The position numbers and the translations under genes are program-made. The notes under the pieces were generated by a model. The model searched no databases. It was not told the origin of the DNA and saw nothing but the letters and a program-made list of their open reading frames with translations. From Bacteroidia bacterium (GTDB lineage Bacteria > Bacteroidota > Bacteroidia > Bacteroidales > Azobacteroidaceae): a DNA stretch of 22,060 bases. The stretch lies in assembly GCA_025999935.1 (NCBI GenBank), contig BNXY01000042.1:1-22060 (forward strand). The letters run 5' to 3'. This document shows, piece by piece, positions 15,546 to 21,387 of this stretch; within the stretch, counting starts at the first letter, position 1; each line of letters begins with the position of its first letter.

Positions 15546-15865
15546 ATAATAATTTACGTTGCTCGTCATCCGAGCTTGACCCCCTAACCCGAAGGGTTGA
15601 ATGTGAAACAACGTTCGGCGGAGCCAATAACCCCCAGTGAAGCGTAGCGACTGGGGGTGGTAATGGACACACACACTCCCTCAACCCCGAAGTGGGTTGA
15701 ATTTATTCATTCATTAACGAGCATGTTCAACCCCTGTTCGGGGTTGAAGAGAGAGAGTCGCATCTTCTACCCCCAGTCGCTTCGCTTCACTGGGGGTTAG
15801 TCACATTAAAGACCTTCGGTCTTCCCATTGCGTTAAATTATTATTTAGAGAGGAGCTGAGTAGTA
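15525..15865. mobile_element. 341-bp MITE-like element with ~31-bp terminal inverted repeats
   Basis: The left end (15525 on) and the reverse complement of the right end (15865 back) both read TACTACTCAGCTYCTCTCTA and continue AATAATAATTTA, with one mismatch in about 31 bp. If the outer TA is a duplicated target, the element is 15527-15863, as expected for IS630/mariner-type transposition; no longer target duplication is visible. The interior has no coding potential but is full of nested inverted repeats: a 30-bp arm at 15629 matched by 15769-15798 with one mismatch, and smaller hairpins at about 15584, 15680, 15726 and 15811. No transposase for it is in the window. Confidence 0.85.
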
Positions 15866-15957
15866 CCTATATTTTTTAAGACTAACTGAAATAACCAATA
15901 AAAACATTATTTTACAAAAACATATTTTATAAATTTTAAATTAAAGGAGATAAAAAA

Positions 15958-16337
15958 ATGCCCATAGAAATTGCAACAAACAATAAAAACGAAATTATTT
16001 TATATCAGCCCGATAACGCTATTCAGTTGGAGGTATTGGTAGAGAATGAAACCGTGTGGCTTTCGCTAAACCAGATGACAGCACTTTTCAACAGAGATAA
16101 ATCGGTTATATCCAGACATATAAAAAATATATTTGATGAAGGAGAATTGGCTAAAATTTCAGTTGTTGCAAATTTTGCGACAACTGCTGCAGACGGCAAA
16201 ACATACATGACCGTTTTCTATTAATAGACAACGATTTATATCATATAGGCGCGTCATTGAAAGATTTGGGCAAAAAACTGTTTGCCTTTTCTATAATGGA
16301 AATGTCGGCGACTGAATTATTGAGAAATATTATTTAA
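15958..16337 (+). pseudogene. rhuM-family gene, copy 3, N- and C-termini joined
   Basis: The first ~82 codons match RhuM-like N-termini of the Asp-Lys-Ser type: NEIILYQPDNAIQLEVLVEN, TVWLSLNQMTALFNRDKSVI, SRHIKNIFDEGELAKISVV, ATTAADGKTY. At about 16,206 a +2 jump enters a different terminal sequence, HDRFLLIDNDLYHIGASLKD then LGKKLFAFSIMEM, ending at TAA 16335-16337. I recognise that tail as the end of RhuM/ORF6N-like proteins with a phospholipase-D-like C-terminal part; HDRF carries the HxK/HxD-like position. The whole middle is missing. Translated from the ATG, the frame stops at 16224 after 88 residues. AAAGGAG at 15944 is a good Shine-Dalgarno, unusual for this region. Confidence 0.8.
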
Positions 16338-16383
16338 AGATGTCAAACAAATTAAAAAATACAGAGAAGAGTAAACGGAAAAT
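16336..16383 (+). repeat. Family C repeat, copy 2 (rhuM 5' relic)
   Basis: AAAGATGTCAAACAAATT, then AAAAAATACAGAGAAGAG and AAACGGAAAA. It resembles the start region of rhuM copy 2 but ends after 16 codons in TAA. It overlaps the last bases of rhuM copy 3. Confidence 0.65.
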
Positions 16384-16473
16384 AGAATAAATTGATTGTG
16401 CGATAGAAAGTATTGATTTTATTTATTGAAAAATTATTAGTAATTTCACCACATTAATTTTAACATTTTCAAA

Positions 16474-16956
16474 ATGAAAAAAATATCAGCATTATCATTA
16501 TTCATTGTATTTATAAATTTTACAGCAATGGCAAAAGAAATTAAATCGGAAATAGTTATCAATGTACCGCCTGAAAAGGTTTGGGCTGTGTTGACGGATT
16601 TTGGAAAATATCCTGAATGGAATCCGTTTATTACTTCTCTGAAAGGCGAAGTAGAAGTCGGAAACAAAATAGAAATTCGGATTGAGCCGCCCGAAGGTAC
16701 AGGCATGACGTTCAAACCCAAAGTGTTGGAAAAAACAGAAAACAAAAAAATTCGTTGGTTGGGCAGTCTGCTTTTCAAAGGGTTATTCGATGGCGAACAC
16801 TGTTTTGAACTGATTGACAACGGCGACGGCACAACGACTTTCGTTCAAAGCGAAAAATTTCGGGGAATTTTGGTTTGGGCGTTTGGAACGAAAAAAACCA
16901 AAAATGGTTTTGAAGCAATGAATTTGAAACTGAAAGAATTAGCAGAATCTGCGTAA
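16474..16956 (+). CDS. SRPBCC/START-like domain protein with putative signal peptide
   Basis: A 160-residue protein. Residues 1-20 (MKKISALSLFIVFINFTAMA) look like a signal peptide, which is uncommon for this usually cytoplasmic fold. The remainder matches the SRPBCC helix-grip fold: IVINVPPEKVWAVLTDFGKY, PEWNPFI, then WLGSLLFKGLFDGEHCFEL, DNGDGTTTFVQSEKFRG and a C-terminal helix. Ligand and function are unknown; members bind small hydrophobic molecules. The final codons (ESA and TAA) lie inside a family A repeat that continues to 16984, so the repeat has become the 3' end of the coding sequence. Confidence 0.82.
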   Translation: MKKISALSLFIVFINFTAMAKEIKSEIVINVPPEKVWAVLTDFGKYPEWNPFITSLKGEVEVGNKIEIRIEPPEGTGMTFKPKVLEKTENKKIRWLGSLLFKGLFDGEHCFELIDNGDGTTTFVQSEKFRGILVWAFGTKKTKNGFEAMNLKLKELAESA

Positions 16957-16984
16957 ATCCCTTAAATCTGCGTTATCTGCGTAC
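16946..16984 (+). repeat. Family A repeat, four-unit copy that supplies a stop codon
   Basis: Units AATCTGCGT, AAATCCCTT, AAATCTGCGTT and ATCTGCGTAC. The stop TAA (16954-16956) of the SRPBCC gene lies at the junction of units 1 and 2. Confidence 0.8.
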
Positions 16985-17001
16985 TGAAAAACAAAAAAAT
17001 C

Positions 17002-17029
17002 ATTCGTGAAAATTCGTGTAATTAGTGGC
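17002..17029 (+). repeat. Family D repeat, tandem ATTCGTG-type units
   Basis: Three units of 9-10 bp: ATTCGTGAA, AATTCGTGT, AATTAGTGGC, followed by an A-run and then the ATG of the DUF1016 remnant. It has the same architecture as family A but a different unit sequence. Confidence 0.65.
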
Positions 17030-17038
17030 AAAAAAAAT

Positions 17039-17521
17039 ATGAATCTACAAAAAATACAAATTGATTTTATTACCGAAATCAAGCAGAAAATTCGGCAGGC
17101 GCAGTACGAGGCGATGAAAGCCGTAAATGTGCAGTTAATCAATCTTTATTGGGAAATTGGAAAATCCATTGCCGAAAAACAGGCGGAAAATTGGGGCAAA
17201 TCAATCGTTTCCACGCTGTCGAAAGAATTGCAGGCAGAGTTTCCGGGCGCAAGCGGTTTCTCGGAAGGAAATCTTTGGTTGATGGCTCAATTTTATACTG
17301 AATACCAAGCGGTTGCAAATCTCGTACCATTGGTACGAGAAATTAGTTGGTCAAAACACGTTTCTATTTTAAAGAAATGCAAGGACAATCTCGAACGCGA
17401 GTTTTACATTCGTTCTACGCGGAAATTCGGCTGGACAAAAAATAAAGGAATATATGAAAATCAAAAAAACAAAACTCCCCGAAAATTCGCTTGTCAAAAA
17501 ATATATGCCTGCCGATTATAG
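17039..17521 (+). pseudogene. DUF1016/YhcG-like nuclease gene, 3' half lost
   Basis: The first ~135 codons match the DUF1016 N-terminal domain: ITEIKQKIRQAQYEAMKAVN, LINLYWEIGKSIAEKQ, ELQAEFPGASGFSEGNLWLM, REISWSKHVSILKKCKD and REFYIRSTRKFGWTKN. Intact YhcG-type proteins are about 340 residues and end in a PD-(D/E)XK nuclease domain, which is absent. Homology stops at about 17,443. The frame then runs on into the leader and start of the DUF2867 gene (ATG 17454) and terminates at 17521 with a nonsense tail. The cut joins directly to AAAGGA, the putative ribosome-binding site of the next gene. Confidence 0.82.
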
Positions 17522-17942
17522 CGAGGCATACGAAATGATTGTTGGCAAGAATAATCAATTAACGCCTGACAATCTGCTCATTGCGTTTTGGACAGATTTT
17601 CCTGTGTGGGTGCGTTGGCTGTTTAATTTACGCGATATTTTGGTAAAACCTTTTGGACTGAAGGGCGCAGATGAAAATTATAATTCTTTTCAGCAGAAAT
17701 TTACGAAAATGGTGCGTACAGGCGGAAATTACAAACAAATGAATATTCCTGCTAAAAGCGAAAACGAAACAATTTTGCAACTTGCGGACAAACATTTAAC
17801 TGCCGAATTGTCGTGCCATATAGAAAATAGCATTGATAATAAATTGAAAATCAGCATTATTACGCTTGTTCATTATCACAATGTTTTGGGCAAAATATAT
17901 TTTGCGGTTATCAAGCCCTTTCACAAGATTATTAAACGATAA
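17454..17942 (+). CDS. DUF2867 family protein
   Basis: A 162-residue protein, complete for the family. Visible conserved blocks are MPADYSEAYEM, LLIAFWTDFPVWVRWLFNLR, DILVKPFGLKG, DKHLTAELSCHI and the C-terminal LVHYHNVLGKIYFAVIKPFH. Members are small proteins of unknown function, sometimes linked to SRPBCC-like folds; the amphipathic, Trp-rich region suggests hydrophobic ligand or membrane contact. The start codon lies inside the overrun of the truncated DUF1016 gene, with AAAGGA 5 bases upstream. No promoter of its own is visible, so the upstream deletion may have changed how it is expressed. Confidence 0.82.
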   Translation: MKIKKTKLPENSLVKKYMPADYSEAYEMIVGKNNQLTPDNLLIAFWTDFPVWVRWLFNLRDILVKPFGLKGADENYNSFQQKFTKMVRTGGNYKQMNIPAKSENETILQLADKHLTAELSCHIENSIDNKLKISIITLVHYHNVLGKIYFAVIKPFHKIIKR

Positions 17943-17985
17943 TGAAAAGAAGCGTAAAAAGCAATGTAAAATCATAAAAATCAAC

Positions 17986-18041
17986 CTTCAAACAAAGATG
18001 TCAAACCCAATTAAAAAATACAGAGATGAGCAAACAGAAAA
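17986..18041 (+). repeat. Family C repeat, copy 3 (rhuM 5' relic)
   Basis: CTTCAAACAAAGATGTCAAA, then TTAAAAAATACAGAGATGAG and CAAACAGAAAA, joined nearly directly to a family B hairpin at 18050. The related stretch at 13534 leads into rhuM copy 2, so this looks like a leftover rhuM beginning. A 40-codon ORF (ATG 17998 to TAG 18120) spans it; I do not regard it as a real gene. Confidence 0.65.
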
Positions 18042-18049
18042 CAAATATC

Positions 18050-18065
18050 AACCACTTGAGAGGGG
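18050..18065 (+). repeat. Family B hairpin, degenerate copy
   Basis: AACCACTTGAGAGGGG: stem CTT/GGG with two U-G pairs and a GAGA (GNRA) loop, then AAAAAGGG. It is not close to a start codon of a recognised gene. Confidence 0.4.
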
Positions 18066-18080
18066 AAAAAGGGTAAAACA

Positions 18081-18184
18081 CGAAATCAATTTCGATAAAG
18101 ACATGTATTTGACTGAATAGAATTCGCTAAAATTATTAAATTGGCGAAATGGATTTCGACAAAGAAACAAATTTGACGAATTAT
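18081..18184 (+). repeat. Imperfect direct duplication upstream of the ATPase gene
   Basis: CGAAATCAATTTCGATAAAG (18081 on) and CGAAATGGATTTCGACAAAG (18144 on) are related over about 39 bp and start 63 bp apart. Translated, they read EINFDKDMYLTE and EMDFDKETNLTN. Between them TTCGC and GCGAA form a small inverted repeat. Confidence 0.55.
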
Positions 18185-18200
18185 ATTTCGGAAAAAATTG

Positions 18201-18208
18201 TATCTTTG
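18201..18208 (+). promoter_or_regulatory. -7 box of the AAA_14 ATPase gene
   Basis: TATCTTTG is a perfect TAnnTTTG followed by CACAAAA, a common Bacteroidota promoter context. Transcription would begin near 18,214, ruling out the upstream ATG at 18149 and fixing the start at 18227. The nearest TTG (18173-18175) is 25 bp upstream, longer than ideal. Confidence 0.6.
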
Positions 18209-18226
18209 CACAAAAATTTAATAGTT

Positions 18227-19501
18227 ATGGAAGATATAATTAACATTCAAAACCCGCATTGGAAAGGCAAATTTTATCAGAATTTGCATAAACGCGCAAC
18301 CATAGACAAATTGATAAACAACTTACAAGTTCGTCATATTCAAATACTTACAGGCATAAGACGAAGCGGAAAATCGTCTTTGTTTCGTATGCTGATAAAC
18401 GAACTTATGAAACAGGGAATACCGCCAAAATCAATTCTGTTTTTGAATATGGATGAGCCGCACTATTACGAAATCTGGGAAAATTCCGCACTGTTTTATA
18501 AAATTATTAATCTGGCGGAAAAAATGACAGGCGAAAAGGTGCAGTATCTTTTTTTAGACGAGGTGCAGGTTGTATATCGTTGGGAAAACTTTGTAAAAAG
18601 CACTTACGACAGCGAAATTTTCAAGAAAATTTTTGTTACAGGCTCAAATTCTTCGTTTTTGAACAATGAATATTCTACTTTGCTGTCGGGCAGATATTTA
18701 GCCAACAAGGTTTTTCCGTATTCGTTGAAAGAATTGTTTGAAAATAACGGCATAACCGATTATTTGACGCTTATTTCGGAACGAGCCGCTGTGTTGAGAA
18801 TGATTGACGATTGCTTGGAATGGGGCTGTTTCCCTGAAATTAAAGCATTGAAAAACAACGAAATAAAGTCAAATTTACTGAACAGTTATTTCGATTCAAT
18901 CATAATGAAAGATTGTGTCAGCCGCTACCAAATTGCTGATATTGCAGCGTTTAAGAAACTGCTTTTGTATTCGATTTCAAATGTCGGCGCGGTTTGTTCG
19001 TACAAAAGTTTGGGCGCGGCGGCGGGAACGAACGAAAATACGGCAAAAAAATATATTAACATTCTTGATGACAGTCATATCATTCAAGATGTGTCGAATT
19101 TTGCCTTTTCGTTAAAAGAAAATGTGCGGCAAAGTCATAAAATTTATGCGGCTGACACAGGTTTGGTAAATGCCGTTTCCTATCGTTTTTGGGACAATAA
19201 GGCGAAACTTTTTGAAAATTTTGTATTTAACGAACTGCAAAAACAGCAGCACGAAGAAATTACCTTTGCCAATGCAGGCGGCGAATGTGATTTTGTGATT
19301 AAAAACAGTTTTGATTACGAGGCGGTTCAGGTTTGCTATGAACTTACGCCTGAAAATCACAACAGAGAAATAAAAGGTTTTGAGAAAATCGAAAAAGAGG
19401 TAAAATTAAACCGCAAAACGATTATCACCTACAATCAGGAACAAACGCTTGGCGACATTGAAGTTGTGCCTGTTTGGAAATACTTTTTTAATAATAACTA
19501 A
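18227..19501 (+). CDS. AAA_14/DUF4143 ATP-binding protein
   Basis: The 424-residue protein starts at the ATG just after the -7 box. Walker A is GIRRSGKS (residues 43-50); Walker B is YLFLDEVQ with D111-E112; the sensor-like VTGSNSSFL and the LLSGR motif follow at about 135-150. A winged-helix-like stretch (AVCSYKSLGAAAGTNENTAK) precedes the C-terminal DUF4143 domain. That domain has nuclease-fold features LFENFVFNELQ, GGECDFVI and EAVQVCYEL (PD-(D/E)XK-like core). The family is common in Bacteroidota and archaea; its role is unclear, although regulatory or defence functions have been proposed for relatives. It is complete, with its own promoter, and is followed by a family B hairpin 8 bases after the stop. 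Confidence 0.9.
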   Translation: MEDIINIQNPHWKGKFYQNLHKRATIDKLINNLQVRHIQILTGIRRSGKSSLFRMLINELMKQGIPPKSILFLNMDEPHYYEIWENSALFYKIINLAEKMTGEKVQYLFLDEVQVVYRWENFVKSTYDSEIFKKIFVTGSNSSFLNNEYSTLLSGRYLANKVFPYSLKELFENNGITDYLTLISERAAVLRMIDDCLEWGCFPEIKALKNNEIKSNLLNSYFDSIIMKDCVSRYQIADIAAFKKLLLYSISNVGAVCSYKSLGAAAGTNENTAKKYINILDDSHIIQDVSNFAFSLKENVRQSHKIYAADTGLVNAVSYRFWDNKAKLFENFVFNELQKQQHEEITFANAGGECDFVIKNSFDYEAVQVCYELTPENHNREIKGFEKIEKEVKLNRKTIITYNQEQTLGDIEVVPVWKYFFNNN

Positions 19502-19509
19502 TAATTATC

Positions 19510-19525
19510 ACCCGCCCGAAAGGGC
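19510..19525 (+). repeat. Family B hairpin leader before the CPBP gene
   Basis: ACCCGCCCGAAAGGGC: GCCC/GGGC stem and GAAA loop, then eight A. Seventeen bases separate it from the ATG at 19543. Confidence 0.75.
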
Positions 19526-19542
19526 AAAAAAAATCAGAAAAT

Positions 19543-20265
19543 ATGTTTTTAAAAACAGGAATATTTATAGTTATAACATTGATAATTACTGTATTATTGG
19601 CAGTTGTGCAACAAAAAATCAATCTCGATTTTGAAAAAATAACATTGCCACAACTTGCGCCTGCACTTGCTTTTCTTGCGGTTTCGCTGATTTTTGCAAA
19701 TATTGCGTTTTCGGTAAATGTTGATTTTAACAAAAGCATTGCATTAAAAACGCTCATTGCATTTATTTTGCCGTTTTTGCTGTTTGGAATAGCGTTTTTG
19801 GCAGGAAAACTGACAGGTTTAAATGTAAAAATAACGGAAAATCTACAATCAATTTTACCAATTATGCTCATTGGCATTATAATAGGCGCGTTTGGCGAGG
19901 AAATCGGTTGGCGAAGTTTTTTGCAGCCGTTTTTAGAAAAGAAAAATTCTGTGTTAATCGCTTCTGTTTTAGTTGGCTGTATTTGGGGTTTGTGGCATAT
20001 CGGGCATTATAAAAACGGCTTGCTTTTTATGGTTGGCTTTCTGCTTTTTACCATATCTGCCTCAATTATTATCGTGTGGCTGCTGCGCGGAACGCAATAT
20101 AATTTGATTATCGCAGCGGTTTTTCATATTGCTGTAAATTTAGGTTTTGTCCTGTTTTTCAAAAACTCTCTGACAGACGCTAAACTAATAATTATCAACG
20201 GAATAATATGGTTAATTCCTGCAATAATTATTGTTTCACTAAATGGAAAATATTTTTTTAAATAA
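19543..20265 (+). CDS. CPBP-family intramembrane metalloprotease
   Basis: The 240-residue membrane protein has about seven or eight hydrophobic segments. Family motifs are intact: E119-E120 in GEEIGWRSFLQ, H152 in WGLWHIGH, and H195-x3-N199 in FHIAVN; these form the glutamate/histidine active site of the CAAX-protease and bacteriocin-processing (Abi) superfamily. Bacterial members can serve in peptide processing or immunity; the substrate here is unknown. A family B hairpin leader precedes it and another follows 7 bases after its stop, before the next gene. Strongly AT-rich codon use. Confidence 0.9.
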   Translation: MFLKTGIFIVITLIITVLLAVVQQKINLDFEKITLPQLAPALAFLAVSLIFANIAFSVNVDFNKSIALKTLIAFILPFLLFGIAFLAGKLTGLNVKITENLQSILPIMLIGIIIGAFGEEIGWRSFLQPFLEKKNSVLIASVLVGCIWGLWHIGHYKNGLLFMVGFLLFTISASIIIVWLLRGTQYNLIIAAVFHIAVNLGFVLFFKNSLTDAKLIIINGIIWLIPAIIIVSLNGKYFFK

Positions 20266-20272
20266 AATAATC

Positions 20273-20288
20273 AACCGCCCGCAAGGGC
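20273..20288 (+). repeat. Family B hairpin leader before the DUF6463-like gene
   Basis: AACCGCCCGCAAGGGC: GCCC/GGGC stem with a GCAA loop, another GNRA tetraloop. The loop differs from other copies while the class is kept. Fifteen bases separate it from the ATG at 20304. Confidence 0.75.
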
Positions 20289-20303
20289 ATAAAAAATAGA
20301 AAA

Positions 20304-20690
20304 ATGAATATAAAAACATGGTGGAAATACAGCGGAATTTTGTTGATTATAACGGCAATTCTGCACACACTCATAGCATTGGTTACGATATGGAAAAACG
20401 GCATTTTTGCGGAAATTGTTCGCAATGGCGTTTTTAATTCTATTGGCACCGACTTCAAACTTGGGATGGCATTTTGGTTTTTTGTTTGCGGTATTGCCCT
20501 TTGGATTCTTGGACAAGTTTTGCATTATTATATCAAACGCGAACAACAGCCTGCACCAAAGTTTTTGGGTTGGTTTTTGTTACTATTCAGTATTATCGGG
20601 TTGTGTTTTGTTCCATTATCAGGCTTTTGGCTATTTATTCCGCAGGGCTTGATAATTTTAGTTGGACAAAAATCTGCGAAAATCCGTTAA
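20304..20690 (+). CDS. Small four-helix membrane protein, DUF6463-like
   Basis: A 128-residue protein with four hydrophobic segments: YSGILLIITAILHTLIALVT near the start, MAFWFFVCGIALWILGQVLH, LGWFLLLFSIIGLCFVPLSG and FWLFIPQGLIILVG. The pattern, including the H in the first helix, the W-F pair and the PSGFWLFIP-type last helix, resembles DUF6463; function unknown. The final six residues (KSAKIR) and TAA are encoded by a family A repeat beginning at 20671, so the natural C-terminus may have been replaced. A family B hairpin sits directly upstream, giving a complete B-gene-A unit. Confidence 0.68.
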   Translation: MNIKTWWKYSGILLIITAILHTLIALVTIWKNGIFAEIVRNGVFNSIGTDFKLGMAFWFFVCGIALWILGQVLHYYIKREQQPAPKFLGWFLLLFSIIGLCFVPLSGFWLFIPQGLIILVGQKSAKIR

Positions 20691-20713
20691 ATCTGCGTTA
20701 TCAGCATGCAAAA
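20671..20713 (+). repeat. Family A repeat, four-unit copy that supplies a stop codon
   Basis: Units AATCTGCGA, AAATCCGTT, AAATCTGCGTT and ATCAGCATGC. TAA at 20688-20690 ends the DUF6463-like gene within units 2-3; the repeat encodes the terminal SAKIR. Confidence 0.8.
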
Positions 20714-20731
20714 TAAAAATAGCAAAAAATT

Positions 20732-21319
20732 ATGTCAGCCCCCCAATCCATAGAACACCACCCACTCACGCCCTTCCTCCCAAAGGACGCAAAATTGCTA
20801 ATGCTGGGCAGTTTTCCGCCGCAGAAAAAGCGTTGGTCGATGGAATTTTACTACCCGAATCTCAACAACGATATGTGGCGTGTGATGGGTTTGATATTTT
20901 TCGACGATAAAAATTATTTTGTAGATACCGCGCACAAGACTTTTCGCAAAGAGCTAATTATCAACTTTTTGACCGAAAAAGGAATTGCCTTGTTCGATAC
21001 CGCAACCGTGGTACGCCGCTTGAAAGACAATGCCGCCGACCAGTTTCTCGAAATTGTAGAAGCAACCGATATTCGTAAATTATTACAGCAACTGCCCGAT
21101 TGCAAAGCCCTTGCCGTTACGGGGCAAAAAGCGATGGACACGTTGCGCACACAATTGCAAGTAGAAGAACCGGCTGTGGGTAAAAGCACGGAATTTGTGT
21201 TCGGCAATCGCCCGATGCAGTTGTTTCGTATGCCTTCCACCTCTCGTGCCTATCCGTTGAAGTTGGAAAGCAAAGCAGCGATGTATGAAAAAATGTTGCA
21301 AGAAATTGGAATTAAATAA
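20732..21319 (+). CDS. Uracil-DNA-glycosylase-superfamily protein
   Basis: A 195-residue soluble protein. LLMLGSFPPQKKRWSMEFYY (G26-S27-x-P29) followed by PNLNNDMWRVMG resembles motif 1 of UDG-superfamily enzymes of the hypoxanthine-DNA-glycosylase / Mug-like type. LFDTATVVRRLKDNAAD and ALAVTGQKA are central strands, and RMPSTSRAYPLK near residue 168 fits motif 2 (the P-S-T-S-x-A leucine-loop region). The role is probably removal of a deaminated base from DNA; substrate preference cannot be read from the sequence. Codon usage is less AT-rich than in its neighbours, suggesting an independent origin. It is followed by rhuM copy 4. Confidence 0.82.
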   Translation: MSAPQSIEHHPLTPFLPKDAKLLMLGSFPPQKKRWSMEFYYPNLNNDMWRVMGLIFFDDKNYFVDTAHKTFRKELIINFLTEKGIALFDTATVVRRLKDNAADQFLEIVEATDIRKLLQQLPDCKALAVTGQKAMDTLRTQLQVEEPAVGKSTEFVFGNRPMQLFRMPSTSRAYPLKLESKAAMYEKMLQEIGIK

Positions 21320-21387
21320 ATTGAAAAAATCGTAACTTTGCCGGTAAAAAATGAGCATAATTATATAAAATAAACACAAATAAAAAT

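Noticed and set aside
17998..18120. 40-codon ORF as a small gene
   Set aside because: It is composed of a family C relic, a family B hairpin and one copy of the 39-bp duplication, so the open frame is most likely incidental.
18149..18226. ATG at 18149 as the ATPase start
   Set aside because: A perfect -7 box lies downstream of it (18201-18208), and family homology begins only near the ATG at 18227.
14202..20288. Family B hairpins as rho-independent terminators
   Set aside because: The stem is only 4 bp and is followed by A, not T, on the plus strand; on the minus strand the T-run precedes the stem. Position just before start codons also argues against it.
12134..20713. Families A and B as classical integron attC sites
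   Set aside because: No attC-like long imperfect palindrome with core-site GTTRRRY at both ends is seen, and no integron integrase is in the window.
13504..20713. Family A end (TTATCTGCGTGC) as a promoter -7 box
   Set aside because: It resembles TATCTTTGCAC, but the conserved TTTG is replaced by TGCG in most copies and no -33 TTG is present upstream.
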